Source: Stieleria varia
GTDB taxonomy: Bacteria; Planctomycetota; Planctomycetia; Pirellulales; Pirellulaceae
Reading direction: 5' to 3'
NCBI RefSeq assembly: GCF_038443385.1
Contig: NZ_CP151726.1
Span: 5,208,001-5,272,000, forward strand
Length of the DNA stretch: 64,000 nt
Shown piece after piece: positions 1-8,713 of this stretch. Positions within the stretch are counted from its first letter, which is position 1; every line of letters begins with the position of its first letter. The position numbers and the translations under genes are program-made. The notes under the pieces are model-generated. The model was not told where the DNA came from. It did no database searches and worked only from the letters and a program-made list of their open reading frames with translations.

Positions 1-378
1 ATGAAGATCTTGGCCACAGTTACAATGGCTTTGTTGACGTTTGCGATGATCGGGTGCGATGAGTCGATGCTGGATGAACAAGCGGACTCCATTCGTGACA
101 CGACACAGGAACAGGCGGAAGACATTCGTGACACATCACAGAATGCAGCAGAGGCCACTCGTGAGGCGTCACAGAATGCGGCAGAAAACCTTCGAGATCG
201 TGCGGACAACGCTTCCGAGTCCGTCCAAGACGCGGTAGAAAACAAGGCAGACGCGATCGAGTCGAGGGGCGAATCCAAAGCTGATGCGCTCGAAACCCAA
301 GGCGAAAACAAGGCCGACGCGGTCGAAGACCTTGGGGAAGAGAAAGCTGATGCGGTAGAAGAACTCGATGACAAATAA
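1..378 (+). CDS. Small lipoprotein with repetitive acidic/alanine-rich helix
   Basis: The 125-residue product starts with a lipoprotein signal: a charged start, a hydrophobic stretch to about residue 17, then a lipobox-like IGC with Cys19. The rest is low complexity and probably one long amphipathic helix. It has D-T-x-x-x-A-E-x-x-R units near residues 33-60, followed by K-A-D-A-(I/L/V)-E units repeated about every 11 residues from 82 to 122. Such proteins are usually anchored in the cell envelope, but no enzymatic domain is visible. The stop overlaps the next gene by 11 bases, which suggests co-translation. The ATG is the first base of the window, so an upstream extension cannot be excluded, although the signal peptide makes this start plausible. 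Function unknown. Confidence 0.7.
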   Translation: MKILATVTMALLTFAMIGCDESMLDEQADSIRDTTQEQAEDIRDTSQNAAEATREASQNAAENLRDRADNASESVQDAVENKADAIESRGESKADALETQGENKADAVEDLGEEKADAVEELDDK

Positions 379-1084
379 TACTGTCGCAGACATTCCTCCC
401 AAAAGTACAACACGGCTGACGATCCTCGCGATCGTGGCCGTGTTGGTCATTTTGGGCGCCGTCGTCGCCTGGGTGCTGCTAAAGCCAATAGATCATCTCG
501 CATCGGGAAAAAAGGACGACACGATCATCATCGACTGCGACTTTGACAAGTTCCGGCAGATCATGGTCAGAAAGAACGCAACAGCGGCAATCCTTGGCCA
601 GTCCGGAATGAGGTTGATCAGCGATCGTCTGCAAGACGTGCAGGTGGACTTGAGCAAGGACGATCGGCCGATCCTCAATGCGATTCGCGGCAGGTCAAAA
701 TCGGACGTCAATGCGATCAAGCATCTCACCGTGAGCCTGAACGATCCTACGCTGCACGCGGACGAATTGCAGTTACGTCAAGTTGCTGAAATTGAGCCGG
801 GTCTGATGTACGTTCGAACTTCATCGTTACGCGAAGCGGGCAGGTTGCTGAACTACGAGACCACCTTGACGGCCAAACCGAGTGGCGAAAAAACGGAAGT
901 TCAGTTGTCAGTAGAGTTAACGGTCAACACGTCGGTCCCGAAACTTTTTGTCAGTCATGCGGAACGAGAGGTGCAGCGAGCAGCTGATGATGCGGTCGCA
1001 GGTCAAGCGAAATCAATCCGAGATTTTGTCACACAATACGCAGACCAACGATTGATCTTGCCTGAATTTCGGGGAGTGAAGTAG
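368..1084 (+). CDS. Single-pass membrane-anchored hypothetical protein
   Basis: The 238-residue protein has a short polar N-terminus, one hydrophobic segment at about residues 18-39, and a soluble remainder of about 195 residues with no motif I recognise. The topology suggests an inner-membrane anchor with the C-terminal part in the periplasm. Its start lies inside the last 11 bases of the preceding lipoprotein gene, in another frame, so the two probably form a translationally coupled pair and may act together in the envelope. Function is unknown; a role in the envelope is inferred only from topology and from the lipoprotein neighbour. Confidence 0.65.
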   Translation: MTNNTVADIPPKSTTRLTILAIVAVLVILGAVVAWVLLKPIDHLASGKKDDTIIIDCDFDKFRQIMVRKNATAAILGQSGMRLISDRLQDVQVDLSKDDRPILNAIRGRSKSDVNAIKHLTVSLNDPTLHADELQLRQVAEIEPGLMYVRTSSLREAGRLLNYETTLTAKPSGEKTEVQLSVELTVNTSVPKLFVSHAEREVQRAADDAVAGQAKSIRDFVTQYADQRLILPEFRGVK

Positions 1085-1193
1085 CGAATCCGCCGTCCTG
1101 GATTTCGCGGGAACTCTTTCGCGGGGGAATCTTGGCGAATGGTGGGACGAGCTGGGAGGAATGCCGGCGAATTCCAGTACGAGGGTTTGGTCT

Positions 1194-3014
1194 TTAGTCT
1201 CTGGGGATGTCGTACTCGGTGAGTTTCCGGTAGGCGGTCGCCCTACTAATCCCCAGCAACTTCGCCGCTTCGGGGACGCTGCCTTCAGTGCGTGCGAGCG
1301 CTTTGCGGATCAGTCGGCGTTCCCACTCATCGATTCTCAAGGTGTCCATGCTGCTCAACCCAGTGTCACGCAGTCCCAGATCGTGTGCTTCGATGGCGGG
1401 ATCGTCCGCCATGACCACGGCGCTGTCGATGACATTTCTCAGTTGTCGGACATTTCCCGGCCAAGGGTATTCTTGCAATCGCACACGGGCAGCGTCGGAC
1501 AACTGCAGTCCGCTACGGCCGTGTTGGACACGGAAGTGCTCCAGAAAGTGATCGATCAGCAAGTTCAAGTCGTCCTCTCGTTGTCTCAGCGGCGGCACGA
1601 GCAACTCAAAAACGCTGAGTCGAAAGAACAGGTCTTCTCGAAACCTCCGCTCACGAACAAACTCTGCTAGGTCTCGATTGGTCGCAGCAATCACGCGGAC
1701 GTCCACCGATACTTGATCGGTACCGCCGACCGGCAAGAACGGATGGCCTTCCAAGATACGCAATAGCTTGGCTTGTCCGTCCAGCGTCAACTCACCGATT
1801 TCATCCAAGAACAGCGTTCCGGTGTGAGCTTGCTGAAACCAGCCGTCGTGATCGGCGTCGGCCCCCGTAAAGGATCCTTTCTTGTGACCAAAGAGCTGGC
1901 TTTCGATCAATTCGGACGGGATCGCAGCGCAGTTGACGGTCAACATCGGTCGCATCGACCGCAAGCTGTTTTCGTGAACGGCGCGGGCGACGAGTTCTTT
2001 TCCACATCCGCTTTCGCCCCGGATCAGCACGCTGCCTGATGCGCGAGCGACGCGAACAATCTTTTCCTTCAATCGCATCATCGGCGCACTCAGACCGATC
2101 AAATCCTTTGTGTCCGCGTTTCGCTGTGAAATGCGTTGGTGGTCGTTTCGCAGGACGTCCTGTTTCATCGCACGTACCAGGGCAACGGCCAGCAACCTAG
2201 CGACGACGATCGCCAACTCAAAACAGAGTTTGTCGAATGAAGGTTCATTGCGGTACAGATGCAGAACACCTAAACGTGACTTACCCGCATCCAAAGGAAC
2301 ATAGATCGCGTCGGACCATTTTCCCAACGACGGTGTGTCGTCTTGGTCTTGATGTTTATTGACCCAGATCGCTTCCCCGTCTTTGACCACCCGCCGGATC
2401 ATTTCGCGACTGAGTCTGATCGTGTTGGCGGAGGACTTTGGGTTCACTCGCTGCGGTTTGTAGCGTCCTTCGCCGGCATCAAACGAGACGCCGACAGCAT
2501 CAGCAGAGGTCATTTTGCGGAGTTGTGCCAACACCACATCAATGGTCCCATCGGGATCTTCGTTGCGCAGCAGCTCCAGGCTCAGCAGATACAACTCGCG
2601 GAGATAGCCGGAGTCGTTCAGGCTGGTCAGCGGATCCAGCTCCCGTTCGACCGATTGGCCTTTGACAAAAACATCTTGAACGACTGTCTGATAAGTCTCA
2701 TCGCCGTCGACGCTGTCAGACGAAGGCTCGATCAACATCAACTCGGTTCCACCGATGGTGATCGTGACTTGGTCCAACAGTCTCGCGTGTTCGATCTTTT
2801 GATTGTTTACCAGGGTGCCATTGCGACTGCCGGTATCGCGTATCTGCCAGCAATCGTCCTCACGAAACACGACCGCGTGGAATCGGGAGCTGACGGGATC
2901 AGAAAGCATGATTTCGCAACTAGATCCTCGACCGATATGCATCGGTCGATCGGGATCCAGAGCGAAGTGTCGGCCCTTTTCAAGACCAGACGTGACGGCC
3001 AAGTATGCAACCAT
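1194..3014 (-). CDS. Sigma-54-dependent transcriptional activator with FHA and GAF-like domains
   Basis: The 606-residue enhancer-binding protein has an N-terminal FHA domain (about 5-95; IGRGSSCEI, SSRFHA, DTGSRNGT), which in this family binds phosphothreonine. A GAF-like sensory region follows (about 135-285), then the AAA+ domain (about 303-535) with Walker A GESGCGKE at 333-340, the sigma54-contacting loop GSFTGA at 380-385 and Walker B LFLDEIGE at 401-408. A Fis-type helix-turn-helix ends the protein (EAAKLLGISRATAYRKL). It should activate RpoN promoters in response to Ser/Thr kinase signalling and a GAF ligand, in place of response-regulator phosphorylation. It stands alone, with no kinase or clear target operon beside it. 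The FHA domain starts a few residues after the chosen ATG, which supports this start. Confidence 0.9.
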   Translation of the reverse strand: MVAYLAVTSGLEKGRHFALDPDRPMHIGRGSSCEIMLSDPVSSRFHAVVFREDDCWQIRDTGSRNGTLVNNQKIEHARLLDQVTITIGGTELMLIEPSSDSVDGDETYQTVVQDVFVKGQSVERELDPLTSLNDSGYLRELYLLSLELLRNEDPDGTIDVVLAQLRKMTSADAVGVSFDAGEGRYKPQRVNPKSSANTIRLSREMIRRVVKDGEAIWVNKHQDQDDTPSLGKWSDAIYVPLDAGKSRLGVLHLYRNEPSFDKLCFELAIVVARLLAVALVRAMKQDVLRNDHQRISQRNADTKDLIGLSAPMMRLKEKIVRVARASGSVLIRGESGCGKELVARAVHENSLRSMRPMLTVNCAAIPSELIESQLFGHKKGSFTGADADHDGWFQQAHTGTLFLDEIGELTLDGQAKLLRILEGHPFLPVGGTDQVSVDVRVIAATNRDLAEFVRERRFREDLFFRLSVFELLVPPLRQREDDLNLLIDHFLEHFRVQHGRSGLQLSDAARVRLQEYPWPGNVRQLRNVIDSAVVMADDPAIEAHDLGLRDTGLSSMDTLRIDEWERRLIRKALARTEGSVPEAAKLLGISRATAYRKLTEYDIPRD

Positions 3015-3267
3015 GAATCATTCATCTGTCGACGAAAGTCTGCCCGCAGGATCATCATGCGAGCCGAATGGGAAACTCCACGCCTCGGTACCAAGTCTCG
3101 AGATGAGTCTCGAAATGAGTCTCGAACAGCCACCGCTTCTGCCGTTGATGCATCGCTACCTTAGCTGTCTCATTTTAAGGCGCAGTGTCCCTGGGTGAAC
3201 CTCATTTGGCTCGTCAACGAACGATTCATTCGGAAAAAAAGGCAAAAACGAGGCTTCGGACTCTTGT
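3015..3267. other. Intergenic region upstream of the sigma-54 activator
   Basis: 253 bases between two minus-strand genes, carrying the leader of the activator. A short direct repeat (gagtctcgaaatgagtctcg type) lies near 3100-3127. I see no convincing terminator or gene. Confidence 0.4.
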
Positions 3268-4518
3268 TCAGCCAGCTGCGACGCGGATCAAGCCATTTTC
3301 GGTTCGCAGAAACAAGCTATCACCGCTCACAGCGGGGCTGGCAAGAATCTTTTCACCGATGTCCGATTCACCGATCACTTCGCCTTCGTCCCCACGGTCG
3401 GCCACGACAACACATTTTCCGTCCGCGTCCAGGATGTAGATACCGGTTGCCGTCATCACTGGCGTGGCCCAAACATTGCTGAGTTTTCCAAGTCGAGCTT
3501 GCCAAAGCACGCTTCCATCGCTCAGGGAGCCGGCGACCAGCACGCTGCCTCTACCCATGTAAACGCGATCTTGTGAAACGACCGGCGTGCATCGCTGCGG
3601 TCGCAGTTTTGAGCTTTCCCACGCGATCGATGCGATTTCACCGTCACTCAAGTTGTCATCCAAACGCAATGCGGTTGTGTTGCCACCGGGAATGATGACG
3701 AAGGGATCCGAGTAGGCGATCGACGCAGTGCCATCGCCGCCGAAATCAAAATGCTGAACGGTCTCGCCGGTCAGTCCATCGATGATGTCCACGCTGGATC
3801 CATCATTCAGAATAAATCCGGTACGTTGATCTTTCAAAGTGATCGGTTGTGGGGACGACCAATTGGAGCGTGCTGATCGGTCGATCGTCCACAGAACCTC
3901 GCCGGTCGACGCGTCCACCCCGGCGGCAAACGAGTCTCCTTGATTCTCCAATTGCACCATCACGACACCACCACTGACGACGGGAGAGCTACTCATGCTG
4001 ACGTCGTTGCCCGTTTTGGGATGATCGAGCGCCAGGGCTCGGTACCATTGCAGCCGACCCTCCAGGTCATAGCAAACTAGGTCACAACTGCTGAAGAGTG
4101 CGAAGACTCGCTGCCCATCGCTGGCCGGTGTGGGCGACGCGTTGCTGCTGGTGGGGTGAGTGAAGGGGCGTCCCGTCGCTCGCATCGGGCGCGACCAATT
4201 CTTCACGCCGGTTTCCACCGAAAAGGACTCGACATACAGGTCACGCTCGTCTTCACCACCGCAACCCGTCACGATGACTTGATCACCGATCACCAGCGGC
4301 CCGCCGATTCCTCGTCCGGTGGTACGGATATTCCAGGCCACGTTTTCACCCGACTCGACATCAAACGTAGCGGGTGTTTTGGCATCAGGTGCGCAACTCT
4401 TGCCGCCTCCACGGAACGAAAGCCAGTCCTGGGACGAGACGTTCGTGGACGAAATCAATGGCAACAGCAGAAAACACGTCAGCGGAATGAAGCGAATTGC
4501 AGGAGGTTGATGGTTCAT
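3268..4518 (-). CDS. Secreted PQQ-like beta-propeller protein
   Basis: The protein has 416 residues from the chosen ATG at 4518. A longer frame would begin 26 residues earlier, but that extension is polar and the chosen Met is followed directly by a signal peptide (hydrophobic LTCFLLLPLIS, then cleavage near the SSQ-D site). The mature protein opens with a W-L-S-F-R-G-G-G segment and carries repeated blade motifs such as VYMGRGSVLVAGSLSDGSVLW, GVDASTGEVLW and YILDADGKCVV, typical of the PQQ/quinoprotein-like propeller fold that is abundant in planctomycetes. Such proteins lie in the periplasm. Many lack bound PQQ and act as scaffolds, so an enzyme activity cannot be assigned. No cytochrome domain is present. 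Confidence 0.8.
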   Translation of the reverse strand: MNHQPPAIRFIPLTCFLLLPLISSTNVSSQDWLSFRGGGKSCAPDAKTPATFDVESGENVAWNIRTTGRGIGGPLVIGDQVIVTGCGGEDERDLYVESFSVETGVKNWSRPMRATGRPFTHPTSSNASPTPASDGQRVFALFSSCDLVCYDLEGRLQWYRALALDHPKTGNDVSMSSSPVVSGGVVMVQLENQGDSFAAGVDASTGEVLWTIDRSARSNWSSPQPITLKDQRTGFILNDGSSVDIIDGLTGETVQHFDFGGDGTASIAYSDPFVIIPGGNTTALRLDDNLSDGEIASIAWESSKLRPQRCTPVVSQDRVYMGRGSVLVAGSLSDGSVLWQARLGKLSNVWATPVMTATGIYILDADGKCVVVADRGDEGEVIGESDIGEKILASPAVSGDSLFLRTENGLIRVAAG

Positions 4519-4644
4519 GATCGAGATCGGCGTTTGAGGAAAAATGATGTTTCGGTCTGGGCACAGTCTGTGAACAAGGCGGCGCTCAATGGACACGACC
4601 TACCCTTCGGGCGCGGGTTAAACGAAAATTAAACGGCATTGTGT

Positions 4645-5841
4645 TTACTCGGCCTCGGGAATTGCGGCTCCGGACGGATCGGTAAACCGGAATTGGAACT
4701 GCCAGTCTTGCGCCCATGGTTCCGTCTGTGCATTTTGAAGCACTTTGATCAAGATCGCGTTGTCGCCGGGTTGCAGTTCACAGAGTCCGACATATTGGTC
4801 GATGCGTGTGCCGGAGTGGTAAACGTTGTTAGCAAGAACCAGACGCCCGTTGACCCAGACCTTGTTAGCAGTGATGCATCCCAGTCGTGCCTCGGCAGGT
4901 CCGGCACGTTGTGGATCCACTTTGAAATTGACGAAAGCGTAACTCACGGCGTCCTTGGCATTGGCAAGTGATGGATTCAGATCCACCATGCCCATTTCTG
5001 ATTCGCTAGTGACGGATTTCCACTCGACCGGTCCGTCCTTTCCCTTTTCTTTCTGAGCCGCTGCATCGGACATCGCGATCGGGCTGCCGTCGGTCAAGTA
5101 ACGTTGTTCAGGGGGATACGCGGTGTCGAAATGCTTGCTGTCCGTGTTATCAAAGGGACCAATGATCTGCCAATTTCGAACCAAGCCGAGCGCTGCGGCA
5201 ACATCGACTTCGATATCCAATTTGGCCAATGCATCGGCCGCGGTCTTGAGCTGATCGGGTCTTCTCGCATCGTTGACGATCGACTGATAAGTTGCGATCG
5301 CCGATTCACGGTCGTCTGTCTTGACTGCAATACGTGCGTTCTCCAACAGCGTCTTGATCTTCAGGTAACGTACGGGCAGCGAAGGATCAGATGCTGCATC
5401 GGCCAACAGTTGTTGTTGATCGGCACCGTTTGCGATCAAGAGCTGGAACGCCAGATAGCGTCCGTCGGGATCGTTGCCGCGATCGTCAAAGTACTGTTGC
5501 ACCATCTCAGTGGGAAAGTCACCGTTGTCAGCAACGTCACTCGCAATGCTCCGCAGCCAGTTCTTGCCGCGTTTGGTTGCACCGGCGAATGAGTCTAAAA
5601 CAAGGCCGATCCGCTCAGCGGGCAGCGAAGCAACGACGGACGCGGACGCAACGGCTCGGGTGTGAGCTGCAGCGGAGTCATCGACTTGGGTGATCTGTTC
5701 CAACGCAGCAACAACGGCTTGATCTTGTGCCGCGACGTCCGTCTGAGATTTCTGGTCAGCAAGGACTGCTCTGGGTGTGTGGATGCCAAGGGGAAGCAAC
5801 AATAGGCAAGCGATAACGGGAAAAAGCGGTTTGCGTTTCAT
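4645..5841 (-). CDS. Secreted hypothetical protein with C-terminal sugar-binding-like domain
   Basis: The protein has 398 residues from ATG 5841. The longer frame adds 14 polar residues before the Met-Lys-Arg-Lys of a clear signal peptide (IACLLLLPLGI, cleavage near VLA-D). The middle part is alpha-helical, HEAT/TPR-like and alanine-rich (about 45-215). It is followed by a segment beginning LVRNWQIIGPFDN, which in planctomycete secreted proteins commonly introduces a beta-sandwich domain. The end (KVWVNGRLVLANN, GDNAILIKVLQN) resembles galactose-binding/jelly-roll folds that hold an accessory sugar-binding site. No catalytic residues are evident. It lies 126 bases upstream of the PQQ gene on the same strand, so the two may be co-transcribed. 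Role in polysaccharide handling is inferred only. Confidence 0.7.
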   Translation of the reverse strand: MKRKPLFPVIACLLLLPLGIHTPRAVLADQKSQTDVAAQDQAVVAALEQITQVDDSAAAHTRAVASASVVASLPAERIGLVLDSFAGATKRGKNWLRSIASDVADNGDFPTEMVQQYFDDRGNDPDGRYLAFQLLIANGADQQQLLADAASDPSLPVRYLKIKTLLENARIAVKTDDRESAIATYQSIVNDARRPDQLKTAADALAKLDIEVDVAAALGLVRNWQIIGPFDNTDSKHFDTAYPPEQRYLTDGSPIAMSDAAAQKEKGKDGPVEWKSVTSESEMGMVDLNPSLANAKDAVSYAFVNFKVDPQRAGPAEARLGCITANKVWVNGRLVLANNVYHSGTRIDQYVGLCELQPGDNAILIKVLQNAQTEPWAQDWQFQFRFTDPSGAAIPEAE

Positions 5842-6052
5842 GACCAACGGACGCCGATGGGAGGATTTTGTGTGTGCGGCCACACAGCGAGCACACTTCG
5901 TCCAAAGTTTACCGAACTGAAAACCTCCCCGCGAGCAGACGGGACAGATTGCCTGCCAGTTTCACTCACCAGGTTCACCCGCGTGTCTCGCGATGCGATA
6001 GAATCGTCGGGCAGCCCAGCCTTTTCTTCTTCCCAGACGCGGTTTTCATACG
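5842..6052. other. Divergent intergenic region
   Basis: 211 bases between the minus-strand secreted protein and the plus-strand DUF1559 gene. It must hold both promoters, but I see no strong -35/-10 pair or operator that I would assign. Confidence 0.35.
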
Positions 6053-7345
6053 ATGCGGCAGACTCAACCGATGCGCAGGCCTGGATTCACGGTCCTGGAG
6101 ATGTTTGCCGTCCTGCTGGTCATTACGGTCTTGATCTCGTTGTTGTTGCCCGCCGTCCAGTCTTCTCGAGAGGCCGCACGGCGATCGAGTTGCCAGAACA
6201 ATTTGCTGCAGGTCGGGATGGCGGTGCACCTGTACCACGAGGCATTTGACCATTATCCGGTCCAATTGCACGGAACGGATGGCAACGTCACGCCTGGGAA
6301 GGATAACGATCGCAGACTCAGTATCTTTGTCGGTCTGCTGCCGTTCATGGATGGCAATGTGCTGTTTGAATCGATCCAAAGCGAATTGGTAGAGAATGAC
6401 TTCGACGAAATGGACATGTGGATGGGTGATCCGGCAGCATACAACGCGGAAATGCGCGTCGACGAGTCAGAAGGATATGAGTCAGTGGCAGAGTCCGATT
6501 CTGAAACCAAGACACAACGAAAGTACTTTCCCGCAGGTGGTCCTGAGCCATTCACCCAAACATACCAACCGTGGATGATCGAGACGTCGCCACTACGATG
6601 CCCAAGTGATCCAGGTATTGGGGCACCTGGTCTTGGACGCATCAACTATGCGGCATGCTTGGGCGATGGCATTGTGGGGTGCAACACGGGGCCATTTGTC
6701 GATCGCGCCGGCACATGGGTGTTTGATTCGAACATGCAACGGCAGTGCGAAGCATCGATGCGTGGTATCTTTGTTCCACGCGTGGTCACCCGTAAATCCG
6801 ATGTGACGGATGGACTGTCCCACACGATTCTGTTGGGTGAAATCGCGACCGACCTCGGCGACCAAAACCGTTTCACCACGCCATGGTTTGGTGCAAGCGA
6901 AGCCGAACTATGCGAGAATCCCGTTCGGGGAGATTCCAATACGGAGCCGGAGCGGCCCATGTATTGGATCGACTCGCCGAAGCTGTTGACGAACACCGAT
7001 AGCAGTTGGAATCGAGGGATGTCTTGGGCGGACGGCATGCCGTTGCACACGTCCTTTCAAACCATCTGGCCGCCAAATTCGCCGATCGTTGTCACGGCAA
7101 ACTCGGATACGGCGTCTGGGATCTTCTCCGCCAGCAGTCGGCATCTGGGCGGCGCGAGCGTTTACTTTGCCGATGGTGCAATCCGGTTCATCAGCGACAG
7201 CATCAACGCCGGGGATGCGACTGGCTCCATCGTTTGCATCGGCAGCAGCAATCCACCGGGCAGTGAAAGTCCGTTTGGTGTTTGGGGAGCACTCGGGACA
7301 AGATCATCCAACGAACTGAAGTCATTTTCGTTGCCTGATCGTTGA
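6053..7345 (+). CDS. DUF1559 protein with prepilin-type N-terminus
   Basis: The 430-residue protein starts with a type IV prepilin-like leader: R-P-G-F-T-V-L-E-M, with cleavage expected after Gly11 and Glu at +5 of the mature protein, then a hydrophobic helix to about residue 31. The DUF1559 (SBP_bac_10-like) region follows, including the S-R-E-A-A-R-R-S-S-C-Q-N-N-L segment and the C-terminal V-Y-F-A-D-G-A-I-R-F-I motif. These families are greatly expanded in planctomycetes and resemble type II secretion pseudopilins. The real function is unknown. A second Met at codon 7 (6071) would give a shorter leader and is equally possible, because neither ATG has a strong Shine-Dalgarno sequence. It is monocistronic as far as the window shows. 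Confidence 0.88.
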   Translation: MRQTQPMRRPGFTVLEMFAVLLVITVLISLLLPAVQSSREAARRSSCQNNLLQVGMAVHLYHEAFDHYPVQLHGTDGNVTPGKDNDRRLSIFVGLLPFMDGNVLFESIQSELVENDFDEMDMWMGDPAAYNAEMRVDESEGYESVAESDSETKTQRKYFPAGGPEPFTQTYQPWMIETSPLRCPSDPGIGAPGLGRINYAACLGDGIVGCNTGPFVDRAGTWVFDSNMQRQCEASMRGIFVPRVVTRKSDVTDGLSHTILLGEIATDLGDQNRFTTPWFGASEAELCENPVRGDSNTEPERPMYWIDSPKLLTNTDSSWNRGMSWADGMPLHTSFQTIWPPNSPIVVTANSDTASGIFSASSRHLGGASVYFADGAIRFISDSINAGDATGSIVCIGSSNPPGSESPFGVWGALGTRSSNELKSFSLPDR

Positions 7346-7400
7346 TTCCGTGAGCCGACGGCGCTGGGCTGGGCTGTTCAAAATTTGGCGTTGTCACTGA

Positions 7401-7458
7401 TTTTGGTTTTGCATGTTTTGTTCCGCGAAGCTCCTTCCGTCGAGCTTGTCTCGGCGGA
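7401..7458 (+). repeat. 58-bp dispersed repeat, copy 1
   Basis: Identical over 58 bases to 34085-34142 in the same orientation. Its last ~26 bases (ttccgtcgagcttgtctcgg core) recur inverted near 16656-16681. In both full copies it sits in a gene-free repeat cluster. Confidence 0.8.
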
Positions 7459-7496
7459 GGAAACAACTGACGGCTACTTCGCACGCCAACAGAATT

Positions 7497-7543
7497 TGCC
7501 CACCACCCGCGAATCGCCTTCGGCGATTCGCGGGTGGTGGGCA
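7497..7543. repeat. Perfect 22-bp inverted repeat (hairpin)
   Basis: Arms 7497-7518 and 7522-7543 are exact reverse complements with a 3-base loop (ttc). It follows the DUF1559 gene by about 150 bases and no T-run follows, so it is a palindromic repeat, not a typical intrinsic terminator. Confidence 0.85.
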
Positions 7544-7661
7544 GGTGAATGTGCTTCTGTTGACGGTAGCTACCAGTTGCTGCTCCGAACCGGGACAAGC
7601 CCGGCGGAAGCAAGAAAAAATCTTGCGGAAAATAGGACCAAAACCCCAACTTTTTAGCAGT

Positions 7662-7794
7662 CTAGTGCATCATCCGGTCTTGATTTTGAGGTTAACCGTT
7701 TTGGCGTTAGCCACGGTTGTGTCACGAAAACCGTGGCTAACGCCAAGACGGCTCATCTACCGAACCCACGTTCTAAGACTGGACGATGCACTAG
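7662..7794 (+). repeat. 133-bp palindromic element, copy 1
   Basis: One of three copies (others 41398-41530 and 57716-57848), each exactly 133 bases and bounded by CTAG. Terminal arms of about 20 bp begin ctagtgcatc, and an inner palindrome centres on the gtgtcacg loop. This copy differs from the others at a few bases (catccggtct instead of cgtccagtct). There is no coding capacity. The structure is that of a MITE or large REP/BIME. Confidence 0.85.
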
Positions 7795-7900
7795 GGCATT
7801 GCGCACACTGTTAGGGTATTTGAACGCGGTTTGCGCAGTGTAGGCCCGCTCCCGGACCTTGCTTCGCTCGATCCGACCTCCCCCAAGTTCCTTGGCGGAG

Positions 7901-7951
7901 GTGACAGTAGACAAGAAACGGCTTGAAGAAAAACGCCGAAACATCAAGTCA
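7901..7951 (+). repeat. 51-bp dispersed repeat, copy 1
   Basis: Begins gtgacagtagacaagaaacg and matches 17005-17055 with only a few substitutions. Both copies follow a g-g-a-g-g-t-g context and end in catcaagtca. Confidence 0.75.
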
Positions 7952-8070
7952 ACGCCAAATTCCGATCAGCCCAGCGCTATCGGTTCACAAGAATTGCTCA
8001 ACGCACGAGATCAACAGCCCGCTCACGCGTCGCGGCTCACGGCGTTTGGTGGTGCCGTACGATGTGTCGA

Positions 8071-8550
8071 TCAGTGCTTGATCGAGTTTGCGATTTCACC
8101 CAGCAAGCTGCGGACCGTGTTGGCGGGTTGATAGCCGATGCGGTGCGCAACCACTTTTCCTTCCGGCAAACCGATCAATGTGGTCGGATACGCAGGGACC
8201 TTGATTCGCGATAGTGTTTCCGCATTGTGTTCGGGTGTGAGTCGAATGGCGACATATCCATCTCGCAACTGTTGTGTCACCGATTGATCGCACCACGTGT
8301 CACGTTTCATCGCGTCACAGTAGATGCATTGACGTGACGTGATGAAAATCACCATCGGTCGCTTCAACTGACGGGCTTGTCTCCAACCTGCTTCCAGGTT
8401 GTCGTGCCACTGCACCCCTGATGCGGGAGACATCTCGGCAGTTGTGCTGACAAGCTGTGGTGTTTCCGCTGAACTTGACCCTACGGACAATAAGAGCAGG
8501 AGGGATCCGAATCCCATTGCAACCATGATTCTTTTCACGGCAGATTCCAA
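8071..8550 (-). CDS. Secreted thioredoxin-like protein (DUF255/YyaL-type fold)
   Basis: The 159-residue protein has a signal peptide (MGFGSLLLLLSVG, cleavage near SSA-E) and one thioredoxin-fold domain. The redox motif is C-I-Y-C (about residues 86-89), in the context ITSRQCIYCDAMKRDTW, which resembles thioredoxin-like proteins that reduce or monitor disulfides in the periplasm. The cis-proline loop is visible as VPAYPTTLIG. It probably acts on extracytoplasmic thiols or in cytochrome maturation, but no partner gene is adjacent. A start at Met9 or Met12 is possible, since the first eight residues are dispensable. It is divergent from gdhA across a 1.3-kb repeat region. Confidence 0.8.
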   Translation of the reverse strand: MESAVKRIMVAMGFGSLLLLLSVGSSSAETPQLVSTTAEMSPASGVQWHDNLEAGWRQARQLKRPMVIFITSRQCIYCDAMKRDTWCDQSVTQQLRDGYVAIRLTPEHNAETLSRIKVPAYPTTLIGLPEGKVVAHRIGYQPANTVRSLLGEIANSIKH

Positions 8551-8713
8551 TGATTAGGAAGGTTAGTAGGAATAGAGAGACAAAGTCTACTCACTTTGGT
8601 TGCTAGCGGAAACACGGAGGCCCACAAATAGGGTTTTTGGGTGGTTTGAAGCCATTGGACTGTCAAAAGGTTGGCGTTGACATTGTTTTCTCTGTCCATG
8701 TTTTCCATGCATC
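8551..8713. other. Leader region of the thioredoxin-like gene
   Basis: 163 bases between the start of the thioredoxin-like gene and the tandem array. It must hold that gene's promoter. No operator or RNA structure stands out. Confidence 0.35.

Larger units (their letters stand above)
7346..8070. other. Repeat-rich intergenic block
   Basis: 725 bases without a supportable gene. In order it holds a 58-bp sequence found again at 34085 (7401-7458), a 22-bp-arm hairpin (7497-7543), a 133-bp palindromic element (7662-7794), and a 51-bp sequence shared with 17005-17055 (7901-7951). Open frames here encode only translated repeats. Confidence 0.7.

Noticed and set aside
7346-8070. Decayed IS element in the repeat cluster
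   Set aside because: No transposase remnant is visible in any frame; only hairpins and short dispersed repeats.
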